From NCBI RefSeq assembly GCF_042429765.1, contig NZ_JBHLZU010000018.1:1-64000 (forward strand): a stretch of 64,000 nt of DNA, read 5' to 3'. The notes beneath the pieces are model-generated. The model saw only the letters and a program-made list of their open reading frames with translations, made no database searches and was not told the DNA's origin. Source of the DNA: Allokutzneria oryzae (lineage in GTDB: Bacteria > Actinomycetota > Actinomycetes > Mycobacteriales > Pseudonocardiaceae). Both the position numbers and the translations under genes were made by a program. Below, piece by piece: positions 1 to 8,082 of this stretch (the first letter of the stretch is position 1; the number at the start of each line of letters is the position of its first letter).

Positions 1-86
1 GTCACCTTGACGGCGTCGGCGAGGGTGTTCATGCCCCGCTCGAGACCGCGACGGGCTTCCTCGTCGAACGCGATCATCTTGGCCAT
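1..86 (-). CDS. groEL: 60 kDa chaperonin GroEL, N-terminal fragment (runs off window)
   Basis: The first 28 codons of a GroEL chaperonin, which folds client proteins as a cytoplasmic double ring. The reverse strand begins MAKMIAFDEEARRGLERGMN, the actinobacterial GroEL start, and is still open at base 1. The ATG at 86 has a GGAGGA Shine-Dalgarno about ten bases upstream. No groES precedes it, so this is the stand-alone (groEL2-like) type. The leader carries a perfect CIRCE operator, so HrcA repression and heat induction are expected. Only the extreme N-terminus is visible, so nothing can be said about the ATPase or C-terminal tail. Confidence 0.93.
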   Translation of the reverse strand, partial: MAKMIAFDEEARRGLERGMNTLADAVKV

Positions 87-185
87 TGCGGCGTAGTCCT
101 CCGGTGCATGGATGACACGATGCTCGGCCAGGCTCGGTGCCCGCGACGGACGCCCGGCGATCACCGGACTCACCGTCCCGACCTC

Positions 186-212
186 TTAGCACTCACCGGT
201 AGCGAGTGCTAA
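186..212. promoter_or_regulatory. CIRCE operator (HrcA site) of groEL
   Basis: TTAGCACTC, nine bases, then GAGTGCTAA: an exact CIRCE inverted repeat, 100 bases upstream of the groEL start. CIRCE is the binding site of the heat-shock repressor HrcA. Confidence 0.95.
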
Positions 213-220
213 GCCCAGGT

Positions 221-247
221 TTAGCACTCGACGGGGGTGAGTGCAAG
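221..247. promoter_or_regulatory. Second, imperfect CIRCE-like operator
   Basis: A second TTAGCACTC follows eight bases after the first CIRCE. Nine bases later comes GAGTGCAAG, which matches seven of the nine bases of the right arm. It ends two bases before the stop codon of the upstream kinase gene. The two elements form a tandem operator. Confidence 0.7.
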
Positions 248-248
248 C

Positions 249-1562
249 TCAGCGGGTGACCGTCGGCACCTTCGTTGGGAGCCCGCGCGAGGTCGTCGTG
301 CCTGGCTGCACCGGGTTTTCCGGTTCGCCGCCACCGCCGTTGACGATGAGCACAACCACAAGGACGACCACGGCGACGGCCACCACCGCGAGCACCGGGA
401 TGACCCAGCGCGCCAGGCCGCTGTCGCTGCTCTTGCCGAAGGCGGTCGTTCCAGCGGGCATCGGCGGGCGCAGCCGCATCGGCTCCCCGCTCGACGGCGG
501 GGCCTGGTAGGCGGGCTGGGGCAGCGGGCGCGGCGGCTGCTGCACCTGCTGCGGCTGCTGGTGCGGTGGCTGCTGCTGCGGCTGCGGCTGCTGGTGATAG
601 CCCTGGTGCGGCATCTGCGGCCTGCTGACCAGGCCCTGCGGCGCGGGCTGCTGCGGCTTGGGCGGCGGGGGCGGCGCGGCGGCGGCCTTCTGCGCTGGCG
701 GGCGCCGCGTGGGCGGCACGGTCGGCTGGGGCAGGTTCGCCAGCGCCGCGGTCGCGGCGGCCACCAGTTCGCGGCAGTTCGCGTAGCGCTTGGCGGGCTC
801 CTTGGCCATGCCCCTGCGGATGACCTCGTCGATCGACGGCGGCAGCGTCACCAGCGAGCTGACCGCGGGCACCTCTCCGCCGAGGTGCCCCTGGATCACC
901 TCGGGCACCTTGCCCTGGAACGGCGGGCGGCCGGTGAGGCAGGCGAAGAGCACGCACGCCAGCGAGTACGCGTCCGTGCGCGGGTCGACCGGCTCACCGC
1001 GCAGGTGCTCGGGGGCGGCGTAGGTCGGCGAGCCGAGGAAGTCGCCGCCCCTGGTGCGGTGGCCGGTCGCGCCGCGCCTGGTGAGCCCGAAGTCGGCGAG
1101 GTAGACGTGCTCGCTCGCGGACTCGTGCTGAGTGACGAGCATGTTGGCCGGCTTGATGTCCAGGTGCACCAGGCCCCTGCCGTGCAGCATGTCCAGCGCG
1201 TCGGCGACCTGGCCGATCAGCCGCAGCGTGCGCTCCGGGGAGATCGGGCCGTCCTTGATCAGGCTGGCCAGGTCCGAGCCGTCGACGAACCGCATCGCGA
1301 TGTAGAGCAGCCCGTCGACCTCGCCGAAGTCGTAGAGCGGCACCACGTGCGAGTGGTCGATCGCCGAGGTGTTGCGCGCCTCGTCGACGAACCGTTCACG
1401 GAACTCGGCATCGACCGTGAGGTGATCGGCGATCACCTTCAGCGCGACCTTTCTGCCCAACCGGACGTCGGTGGCGCGGTACATGACGCTCATACCGCCG
1501 TGGCCGATCACACCGTCGATGCGGTAGTGACCAAGACGGCGTCCGGTGAGGTCCTCCGACAC
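249..1562 (-). CDS. Membrane-anchored Hanks-type serine/threonine protein kinase
   Basis: 437 residues from a GTG start. The N-terminal kinase domain (about 10-275) is complete: Gly-rich loop GHGGMS at 20-25, ATP lysine K42, catalytic loop HLDIKPAN with D135, DFG at 157-159, and an APE motif. A linker rich in Pro and Gln (about 285-370) leads to one hydrophobic segment near 388-410 and a short extracytoplasmic tail of about 30 residues. The protein is PknB-like in topology but has no PASTA repeats, so ligand sensing through PASTA is excluded. The catalytic loop has HLD instead of HRD, so the usual arginine that contacts a phosphorylated activation loop is missing. It lies upstream of groEL on the same strand and ends next to the second CIRCE-like site. 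Substrates are unknown. Confidence 0.92.
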   Translation of the reverse strand: MSEDLTGRRLGHYRIDGVIGHGGMSVMYRATDVRLGRKVALKVIADHLTVDAEFRERFVDEARNTSAIDHSHVVPLYDFGEVDGLLYIAMRFVDGSDLASLIKDGPISPERTLRLIGQVADALDMLHGRGLVHLDIKPANMLVTQHESASEHVYLADFGLTRRGATGHRTRGGDFLGSPTYAAPEHLRGEPVDPRTDAYSLACVLFACLTGRPPFQGKVPEVIQGHLGGEVPAVSSLVTLPPSIDEVIRRGMAKEPAKRYANCRELVAAATAALANLPQPTVPPTRRPPAQKAAAAPPPPPKPQQPAPQGLVSRPQMPHQGYHQQPQPQQQPPHQQPQQVQQPPRPLPQPAYQAPPSSGEPMRLRPPMPAGTTAFGKSSDSGLARWVIPVLAVVAVAVVVLVVVLIVNGGGGEPENPVQPGTTTSRGLPTKVPTVTR

Positions 1563-1645
1563 AAACGAGCAGCTTAGGGCTTGTCGCGCCGGAGGGAAGG
1601 AGTAACCCCCACAAGTCGTGGCGGAAACACCGGCTCGGCTGGCGC

Positions 1646-1849
1646 TCAGGCCTTGCGGACCGAGGCCGCCTGCTTGCGGCCGTCCCCGCCGTCCTGCACC
1701 TCGAACTCGACCCGGTCACCCTCGGCGAGGGTGCGGAACCCGTCCATCTCGATGGCGGAGTAGTGCACGAAGACGTCGGGCCCACCGTCGGTGGCGATGA
1801 AGCCGTAGCCCTTTTCCGAGTTGAACCACTTGACCGTGCCCTGAGCCAC
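1646..1849 (-). CDS. cspA: Cold-shock-domain protein (CspA family)
   Basis: A 67-residue single cold-shock domain that binds single-stranded nucleic acid. It shows both RNP motifs: KGYGFI (RNP1, about 13-18) and VFVHYSAI (RNP2, about 26-33). Length is the normal 66-67 residues. The start is a GTG preceded by AAGGAGG at good spacing. It is transcribed toward the kinase gene, which begins 83 bases downstream. Identification is secure. Whether it is cold-induced or constitutive cannot be told, as actinomycetes carry several paralogues. Confidence 0.95.
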   Translation of the reverse strand: MAQGTVKWFNSEKGYGFIATDGGPDVFVHYSAIEMDGFRTLAEGDRVEFEVQDGGDGRKQAASVRKA

Positions 1850-1950
1850 GGATCCTCCTTGCCGCATCCGATGAAGCGCGGTCAACGCTACCCGAGCACG
1901 GCACAGAAGTCCCCTACGAAATCGAGGCTTCCAGAACGCGGATTCCTTTG

Positions 1951-2640
1951 CTACAGACGAGAACCGCCGCCCGCCGAGTGCAGTGAGGACGCGAGCGTCC
2001 TCGGGTTCCTGGTCTGCGTCAGCACCTCGCCGGGTCCGGCGAAGTCGAAGACCAGCCCCTCGCCGGTCTTGATCGACTGCGGGCCGCTCTGGGACAGCGC
2101 GCGCAGCCGCGCCTGCACGCCATCGGAGTAGCCGACCAGGTGTCCCGAGTCGACGGTCACCAGCTCGCCCGCCTGCAAGGTGATCACGTCGAGCGCGCCG
2201 AAGCACGACAGCACCAGCGGCCCCTGTCCGCCGACGTGCACGAGGAACCCGCTGTCCGCGCCGAACAGCGACCGGAAGCCCGGCCAGGCGTTGTCCAGCA
2301 GCACCGTCGCGGCGGAGGCCAGCCACCGGGAGCGGGCGACGCACCAGCCACCGCCCGCCGCTCCGGTCAGGTCGACCACGTGCAGGTCGCCCGGCAGGTG
2401 CGGGGCGACGTCCACCCATCCGCCCTGCGGCGGCGCGGTGTAGGTGGCCGACGGCACCGGGTCGGCACCCCAGCCCGCCTTGGTCAGCGACTTCAGCAGC
2501 GCGGCCGATGCCCGCTGTTCCACCGCGACGCCGTAGCTCGTCGCCACCATCGAGCCGGGCTCCGACCGCACCGGCTCGCTGGGGGCCAGGATCAGCCTCG
2601 CCACCCCGAAGTTCGGCGTGTGCCTGGTCCGGACCTGCAT
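1951..2640 (-). CDS. AIM24 / TIGR00266-like beta-sandwich protein
   Basis: 229 residues from the ATG at 2640 (GGAGG Shine-Dalgarno). An upstream in-frame extension has no Shine-Dalgarno and runs into moeA, so it is not used. The protein is cytoplasmic, with no signal peptide or membrane segment, and is built of short strands with many glycines, for example GGWVDVAP and the C-terminal GEGLVFDFAGPGEVLTQTR. The latter segment is characteristic of the AIM24/TIGR00266 family, whose molecular function is not established. It is divergent from moeA, with 63 bases between the two starts. Confidence 0.7.
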   Translation of the reverse strand: MQVRTRHTPNFGVARLILAPSEPVRSEPGSMVATSYGVAVEQRASAALLKSLTKAGWGADPVPSATYTAPPQGGWVDVAPHLPGDLHVVDLTGAAGGGWCVARSRWLASAATVLLDNAWPGFRSLFGADSGFLVHVGGQGPLVLSCFGALDVITLQAGELVTVDSGHLVGYSDGVQARLRALSQSGPQSIKTGEGLVFDFAGPGEVLTQTRNPRTLASSLHSAGGGSRL

Positions 2641-2703
2641 GAAGACCTCCGTACGACGACCGCCGCAAGCGCGTCGAGCAGTCTGACACGGCAGGATGGG
2701 CTG

Positions 2704-3924
2704 GTGCCGAACATGCCATCGACCACCCTGCGCCCGGTCGCCGAGCACCGCGCCGCTGTCGCCGCGCTGATCGCCAGGACGCAGGTGGAGTCCCGCCCGC
2801 TCACCGACTGCCTCGGACTCGTGCTCGCCGAGGACCTGCGCGCTGCGATCAGCCTGCCGCCGTTCGACAACTCCGCGATGGACGGGTACGCCGTGCTGGC
2901 CGCGGACATCGCGACGGCGAGCGAGGACGCGCCGGTGGTGCTTCCGGTCGCCGAGGACGTGCCCGCCGGGCGCACCGACTCACCGGCCCTGGTTCCCGGC
3001 ACGGCGCACCGGATCATGACGGGCGCGCCGGTTCCGCCGGGAGCCGACGCGGTCGTGCAGGTGGAGCTCACCGACGGCGGCGTCGAGCGGGTCGCGGTGC
3101 GCCAGGCCAGGGAGGCGGGCGCCCACATCCGCCGCGCCGGTGAGGACGTGCGCGCGGGCGCGACGGTGCTCACCGCGGGAACCCGCCTCGGCGCGCCCGA
3201 GCTCGGGCTCGCCGCGGCCGTCGGGGCGGGCGAGCTGCCCGTGCACCGGAAGCCGAGTGTGCTGGTGCTGTCCACCGGCTCGGAACTGGTCGAGCCCGGG
3301 AAACCTCTGCGGCACGGGCAGATCTACGAGTCCAACGGGGTGATGCTCGCGGCCGCCGTCGAGCAGGCCGGCTGCTCGGCACGCCTGTTGCGCTTCGTCC
3401 CCGACGACGTCGAGCAGTTCCACGCGGCGCTCGCCCCTCATCTGTCCACTGTGGACTTGGTGCTCACCTCGGGCGGGGTGAGCGCGGGCGCCTACGAGGT
3501 GGTCAAGGACGCGTTCTCCGGCCGCGGCGTCGACTTCGTCAAGGTCGCGATGCAGCCGGGAATGCCGCAGGGGGCCGGAACCTACGAGGGCACACCGGTG
3601 ATCACGTTGCCCGGCAACCCGGTCAGCTCGCTGGTGTCCTTCGAGGTGTTCGTGAGACCGGCGTTGCGCGCGGCGGCCGGGGATGCCGACCCCGGCAGGC
3701 CCACCCGGCGGGCGCGGCTCACCGAGCCGCTGCGCTCGGCGCTCGGCAAGCGGCAGTACCGGCGCGGGTTCCACGACGCGGACGCGAACACGGTGTCGGT
3801 CGTCGGCGGCCCCGGCTCGCACCTGCTCTCCGCGCTGTCGGCTTCGAACTGTTTGATGGAGATCACCGAGGACGAGACCGATCTCAAGGCGGGAGCCGAG
3901 GTCACGGTGCTGCTGACGCGTTGA
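2704..3924 (+). CDS. moeA: Molybdopterin molybdenumtransferase MoeA
   Basis: Inserts molybdenum into adenylated molybdopterin in molybdenum cofactor synthesis. About 406 residues, normal for the family. It contains the MoeA N-terminal region with LPPFDNSAMDGYA (about 55-67), the MoCF_biosynth core with STGSEL and TSGGVSAG (about 195-265), the PGNPVSS motif (about 300-306), and a C-terminal beta domain. The GTG at 2704 and the ATG at 2713 are both possible starts. Neither has a strong Shine-Dalgarno, and the much longer upstream open frame is antisense to the AIM24 gene and rejected. In M. tuberculosis the paralogue moeA2 sits in the same neighbourhood as psd, pssA and groEL2. The centre of the gene carries the GTCCAC-T-GTGGAC motif (3444-3456). 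Confidence 0.95.
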   Translation: MPNMPSTTLRPVAEHRAAVAALIARTQVESRPLTDCLGLVLAEDLRAAISLPPFDNSAMDGYAVLAADIATASEDAPVVLPVAEDVPAGRTDSPALVPGTAHRIMTGAPVPPGADAVVQVELTDGGVERVAVRQAREAGAHIRRAGEDVRAGATVLTAGTRLGAPELGLAAAVGAGELPVHRKPSVLVLSTGSELVEPGKPLRHGQIYESNGVMLAAAVEQAGCSARLLRFVPDDVEQFHAALAPHLSTVDLVLTSGGVSAGAYEVVKDAFSGRGVDFVKVAMQPGMPQGAGTYEGTPVITLPGNPVSSLVSFEVFVRPALRAAAGDADPGRPTRRARLTEPLRSALGKRQYRRGFHDADANTVSVVGGPGSHLLSALSASNCLMEITEDETDLKAGAEVTVLLTR

Positions 3925-4054
3925 TCTTCCAGCCGGCTGAGCCGGCGTTGTGGCCACCGCGCGCAGAACTTGCCAATCCCGCCGCCGCACCGCAGACTCT
4001 CGCGCTGCTCTCCGCAAGGGGGGAGAGCGGAGTCGTCACCGCGGAGGAAACACC

Positions 4055-5992
4055 GTGCGATCTTTCCGAGCCTTCGTCGCCATCGCGCTGTTGATCGCCT
4101 TCCCGTTCCTGGTGGTCGGGATCGGGGTCGGCGGGATCGTGCTGGCGTTCTCGGCCAGCGGCCGGGCGTTGGCCTACCTGCTCGTCGCCAGCGTCGGCGT
4201 GCTGATCACCTTCGGGATCGCGCTGGTCAGCGCGTTGCGGACCCGGGTGGAACCACCGCAGGGACCGCGGCTGAGCAGGCAGGAGCAGCCCCAGCTGTGG
4301 GCGTGCGTCGACGAGCTCTCCGCACAGGTGCAGACCCGCTCCCCCGACGAGATCATCCTGATCCCGGACGTCAACGCGGCGGTCTCCGAGGACTCCAGGA
4401 TGCTCGGGCTGCGCGCGGGCAGGCGGTACATGATGATCGGCCTCCCGTTGCTCGCCGGGATGAGCGTCGACGAGCTGCGCGCGGTGCTGGCGCATGAGCT
4501 CGGTCACTACAGCGGCGGCCACACCCGGATGCTCGCGGTCACCTACCGCGGCACCGAGACGCTGCAGCGGACCGTTGCCCGGCTGGACGGCGGGCCGGCC
4601 CGCTTCCTGCTCACCAACTACGCGAAGCTCTACATGCTCGTCGCGAGCTCGGCCAACCGGCAGCAGGAGCTCGAGGCGGACCGGGCGATGGTGCGGACCT
4701 CCGGGCAGGCAGTCGCGATCGCCGCGCTGCGCAAGCTGCCGACGCTCAGCCACACCTGGGACGCCTTCTCGCAGCGCTACGTCTCCCTCGCCGGGATGGC
4801 GGGCCGCACGCCGGACCTGTTGCTGGGCTATCGCGCGTTCCTGTTGCACCCCAACCAGAAGGAGTGGGTCGCCCAGGCCGAGGAGCAGCTGCTGGACGCC
4901 GAGTCCACCTCGCTGTTCGACAGCCACCCGCCGATCCGCCAGCGGATCTCGACGATCACCCGCCTCGCCGACCGCCCGGCGCCCGGCGACGACCGGCCCG
5001 CGTGGTCGCTGCTGCACGACCCGCAGAACAGCGTCCCCCTCGTGGAGGGCGCCCTGCTGGTGGACGGCCTCGGCCCCCGCGCGCAGTGGCCGGAGATCGT
5101 CCGGCTCGCCGGGGCCCGGTCGGCGGAGCGGGGCGCGGCGATGCTGGCCAAGGCCGCGGCGGACAGCCAGGTCGCGCCGCGCGGTGTGCTCGGCGACATC
5201 CTCAAGGCCCTGGGCCGGGGCCAGGTCGAGCAGCTGGTCAAGCCGCTGCTGAAGCCGACCATCCCCTTCGAGGAGGTGCCGAGGGCCGCCCGCTCGGTGG
5301 CCACCGAGCTGCTCGCCGACGTGGTGGTGGCGGCGCTGCTGGCCGAGGGCAGGGCGCGGCACGAGCTGAACTGGGGCGGTGGCTGGGTGCTGCGGCTGGA
5401 CGACGGCTCGGAGCTCGACGCCGAGCAGCTGGTCGCGCCCGCGGCGCACGACCCGGCCAAGGTCGGCGAGCTGTGGGAGCGGCTCACCGCCCTCGGCGTC
5501 CCGTTCGGGTACGTGCGCTGGCCGAGCGCGGACGACCCGAAGATCAGCGGTGAGCCGCAGCTCACCCACGTCTTCGGCACGCAGGTGACCATCGGGCGCA
5601 ACACCTGGCACGACCTGCTGGCCTACGACACCGGGCTGCTGCTGCTCCGGCTGCCGTTCGGGACCGTGCTCAAGGAGCAGTCCGGCGACCGGATCGGCGT
5701 CGGCGCTGGCATCCGGCGCAAGCGGCTGACCCCGCTGGTCGAGGCGTCCGCGAGCGAGAACCGCGGGCTGCCCAACGCGCGGTGGATCGGCGCGGAGCAG
5801 ATCGTCAACGCCACGGACAAGAAGTTCCTCAGCGGCGGCGGCCGGCTCAACCTGGTCCTCGCCGACGGCAGCCAGGTCGAGCTGCGGGGCGCCACCGACG
5901 AGGCGTTCGAGTGCCTCACCGGCTTCGTCCAGCAGTCCTTCGCGGCGCGGGGCGGCGTGGCCCCACAGGCGGGTCCCGCGCCCGTAGGCTGA
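4055..5992 (+). CDS. M48-family membrane metalloprotease with long C-terminal region
   Basis: 645 residues from a GTG preceded by GGAGGAA at 4043-4049. Two hydrophobic segments (about 7-30 and 38-58) anchor it. The zinc motif HELGHY lies at 147-152, and the third ligand is probably the glutamate in ELEADRAM near 206. The peptidase part ends near 320. The remaining roughly 325 residues are a soluble region without a family I can name, so the protein is about twice the length of HtpX. A short stem (GCTCTCC at 4007-4013 with GGAGAGC at 4022-4028) lies in the gap after moeA. The role is probably membrane protein quality control, inferred from the family only. Confidence 0.87.
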   Translation: MRSFRAFVAIALLIAFPFLVVGIGVGGIVLAFSASGRALAYLLVASVGVLITFGIALVSALRTRVEPPQGPRLSRQEQPQLWACVDELSAQVQTRSPDEIILIPDVNAAVSEDSRMLGLRAGRRYMMIGLPLLAGMSVDELRAVLAHELGHYSGGHTRMLAVTYRGTETLQRTVARLDGGPARFLLTNYAKLYMLVASSANRQQELEADRAMVRTSGQAVAIAALRKLPTLSHTWDAFSQRYVSLAGMAGRTPDLLLGYRAFLLHPNQKEWVAQAEEQLLDAESTSLFDSHPPIRQRISTITRLADRPAPGDDRPAWSLLHDPQNSVPLVEGALLVDGLGPRAQWPEIVRLAGARSAERGAAMLAKAAADSQVAPRGVLGDILKALGRGQVEQLVKPLLKPTIPFEEVPRAARSVATELLADVVVAALLAEGRARHELNWGGGWVLRLDDGSELDAEQLVAPAAHDPAKVGELWERLTALGVPFGYVRWPSADDPKISGEPQLTHVFGTQVTIGRNTWHDLLAYDTGLLLLRLPFGTVLKEQSGDRIGVGAGIRRKRLTPLVEASASENRGLPNARWIGAEQIVNATDKKFLSGGGRLNLVLADGSQVELRGATDEAFECLTGFVQQSFAARGGVAPQAGPAPVG

Positions 5993-5996
5993 CGGC

Positions 5997-6260
5997 GTGA
6001 GCTTCCTCTCGTGGATCATCTTCGGCGCGCTCGCGGGCTGGGCGGCCAACCTCGTCGTCGGCGGGCGTGACCGGCGCCCGCTCGGCTGCCTGTTCAGCAT
6101 CGTCGTCGGGATCGTCGGCGCGGCGCTGGGCGGCCTGGTCTACAAGCTGCTGACCGGGGAGCGGTGGGACTTCGAGTTCAGCTTCGGCAGCTTCGGCGTC
6201 GCCGCGCTGGGCTCGATCCTGCTGCTCATGATCGTCCGGCTGGTGCAGTCCCGCAGGTGA
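5997..6260 (+). CDS. GlsB/YeaQ/YmgE-family small membrane protein
   Basis: 87 residues with three hydrophobic stretches (about 3-20, 30-50, 65-83) and the small glycine-rich pattern typical of transglycosylase-associated (GlsB/YeaQ) proteins, which are linked to envelope stress. It starts with GTG four bases after the stop of the metalloprotease gene and has no good Shine-Dalgarno, so it is probably translationally coupled. Function is not known beyond the family. Confidence 0.8.
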   Translation: MSFLSWIIFGALAGWAANLVVGGRDRRPLGCLFSIVVGIVGAALGGLVYKLLTGERWDFEFSFGSFGVAALGSILLLMIVRLVQSRR

Positions 6261-6336
6261 GCCGGGCGGGCCGCTGGCGTACGGTGAAGAGTCCATTCAG
6301 CTCTCTTCACGGCCGAGGATCACGGATCACCTGACG

Positions 6337-7047
6337 ATGACCGCGGAAGAACGTTCGGGCCCGCTCGCACACCTTGTCGAACTCGCCCGCAGCACGGTTC
6401 CCCCCATGCACCCCGCCGGCCGGCCGTTCGTGTTGGGCGCGGCCGTCGCCACATTCCTGATCAGGCGGTTCTCCCGCCGTGCCGGTGTGATCGGCATGGT
6501 CGTGACCGCCTGGTGCGCCTGGTTCTTCCGGGAGCCCAAGCGGGTCACCCCGACCCGGCCCGGCCTGGTGGTCTCCGCTGCCGACGGCACGGTCTCCACG
6601 GTGGGCCCCGCCGTCCCGCCCGCCGAGCTCGGCCTCGGCTCGGAGCCGGTGCCCAGGGTCAGCGTGTTCCTGTCGATCTTCGACGTGCACGTGCAGCGGA
6701 TGCCCGCCACCGGTGAGGTCAGCAGGATCTCCTACCGCCCCGGCAAGTTCCTCTCCGCTGACCTGGACAAGGCCAGCGAGGACAACGAGCGCAACAGCCT
6801 GCTGCTGCGGACCGGGGACGGGCACCAGATCGCGGTCGTGCAGATCGCCGGGCTGATCGCCCGCAGGATCGTCTGCTTCGTCGAGGAGGGCCAGCAGGCC
6901 GCCGCGGGCGCCACCTACGGCCTGATCCGCTTCGGCTCCCGGGTCGACGTCTACCTGCCGAAGGGCAGCGAGGTGCTGGTCGAGCCCGGCCAGAAGACGA
7001 TCGGCGGCGAGACCGTGCTCGGCCGGCTGCCAGGAGCGGAGTCCTAA
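6337..7047 (+). CDS. psd: Phosphatidylserine decarboxylase proenzyme
   Basis: Converts phosphatidylserine to phosphatidylethanolamine at the membrane. At 236 residues it is the short, archaeal/actinobacterial class. Two hydrophobic segments lie near the N-terminus (about 29-62). The conserved FDVHVQRMP block is at about 113-121. The self-cleavage site that creates the pyruvoyl group is Gly200-Ser201, within RFGSRVDVYLP. The gene is immediately followed by pssA, with no base between stop and start, so the two consecutive steps of phosphatidylethanolamine synthesis are co-transcribed, as in mycobacteria. Confidence 0.95.
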   Translation: MTAEERSGPLAHLVELARSTVPPMHPAGRPFVLGAAVATFLIRRFSRRAGVIGMVVTAWCAWFFREPKRVTPTRPGLVVSAADGTVSTVGPAVPPAELGLGSEPVPRVSVFLSIFDVHVQRMPATGEVSRISYRPGKFLSADLDKASEDNERNSLLLRTGDGHQIAVVQIAGLIARRIVCFVEEGQQAAAGATYGLIRFGSRVDVYLPKGSEVLVEPGQKTIGGETVLGRLPGAES

Positions 7048-7992
7048 GTGGACGCACGCACCGCGCCGGGGGTGCGGCTGCTGCCCAACGCGATCACCAT
7101 CCTCGCGCTGTGCTCGGGACTCTCGGCGATCCAGTTCGCGCTGAACAAGGAGTACAGCGCCGCGGTGCTGGCGATCGGCGTCGCCGCGGTGCTCGACGGC
7201 CTCGACGGCAGGCTGGCGCGGATGCTCGACGCGACCAGCAAGATCGGCGCCGAGCTGGACTCGCTGTGCGACGGCATCTCCTTCGGCGTCGTCCCCGCCA
7301 TCGTGCTGTTCATCTGGGGCTGGGACGGGGAGCGCACCGGCTGGCTGGTCGCGCTGGTGTTCGCGGTGTGCATGGTGCTGCGGCTGGCCCGCTTCAACAC
7401 CCTGCTCGACGACACCGAGCAGCCCTCCTTCACCAAGGAGTTCTTCGTCGGCGTCCCCGCGCCCGCGGGGGCGGTCCTGGCGTTGCTGCCGCTGGTGGTG
7501 ACGCTGGGCGCCGGTGAGGGCTGGTGGTCGACCAAGCCGGTGCTGCTGGTGTGGACCCTGCTGGTGGCGATGCTGCTGATCAGCCGGATTCCCACGCTGT
7601 CGCTGAAGAAGCTGCGCATCCCTGCCAAGGCGATCGCCCCGGTGCTGGTGATCATCGGCATCGCCGGGGCCGCGCTGCTGACCTACCCGTTCCTGATGCT
7701 GGCGGTCGTGGTGGCGCTGTACCTGGCGCACATCCCGTACGCGGTCTACCGCTACTACTGGCTGTCCAGGCACCCGGAGGCGTGGGACGTGGAGCCCGCG
7801 GAGCGCAGGGCGCTGCGTCGCGGCGCCCGCAGCACCCGCCGCCTCGGCCTGCGCCCGCCGCTGCGCCGTCGCGTCGCGGGAGCGGCGATCCGCCTGCCCC
7901 GCCTCCCCCGCCGCAACGGCACCACCGGCCCCGGCCCCGCGTCCCGCACCAGCTGGCGCCGCCTGGGCCTCCGCCGCGACCGCCGCGACTGA
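7048..7992 (+). CDS. pssA: CDP-diacylglycerol-serine O-phosphatidyltransferase
   Basis: Makes phosphatidylserine from CDP-diacylglycerol and serine, the substrate for psd just upstream. Of 314 residues, about 250 form a membrane domain of around eight segments. The CDP-alcohol phosphotransferase signature DG-x2-AR-x8-G-x3-D-x3-D is complete at residues 53-75. The last 60 or so residues are an Arg/Pro/Ser-rich cytoplasmic tail of low complexity, longer than in typical homologues. The GTG start directly abuts the psd stop. A palindromic repeat begins three bases after its stop. Confidence 0.95.
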   Translation: MDARTAPGVRLLPNAITILALCSGLSAIQFALNKEYSAAVLAIGVAAVLDGLDGRLARMLDATSKIGAELDSLCDGISFGVVPAIVLFIWGWDGERTGWLVALVFAVCMVLRLARFNTLLDDTEQPSFTKEFFVGVPAPAGAVLALLPLVVTLGAGEGWWSTKPVLLVWTLLVAMLLISRIPTLSLKKLRIPAKAIAPVLVIIGIAGAALLTYPFLMLAVVVALYLAHIPYAVYRYYWLSRHPEAWDVEPAERRALRRGARSTRRLGLRPPLRRRVAGAAIRLPRLPRRNGTTGPGPASRTSWRRLGLRRDRRD

Positions 7993-7994
7993 CG

Positions 7995-8056
7995 GCCATT
8001 CGCGGGCTTATGGACTCTTTCGGTGCTCCGGAGCGGTCCATAAGCCCGCGAATGGC
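7995..8056. repeat. Long palindrome, copy 1 of a dispersed element
   Basis: A perfect inverted repeat with 20-base arms (left GCCATTCGCGGGCTTATGGA, 7995-8014; right 8037-8056) and a 22-base loop. The same arms with a loop of the same length but different sequence occur at 52897-52958. Here it lies between the pssA stop and the start of the ATPase gene. It could act as a terminator or attenuator, but no T-run follows. Confidence 0.9.
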
Positions 8057-8082
8057 GATCGGTGCGGCGTAGGGTCTGCGGC

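Noticed and set aside
2140..2703. N-terminal extension of moeA by about 188 codons in the same open frame
   Set aside because: It is antisense to the AIM24-like gene, has no MoeA-like sequence, and normal MoeA length is reached from 2704 or 2713.
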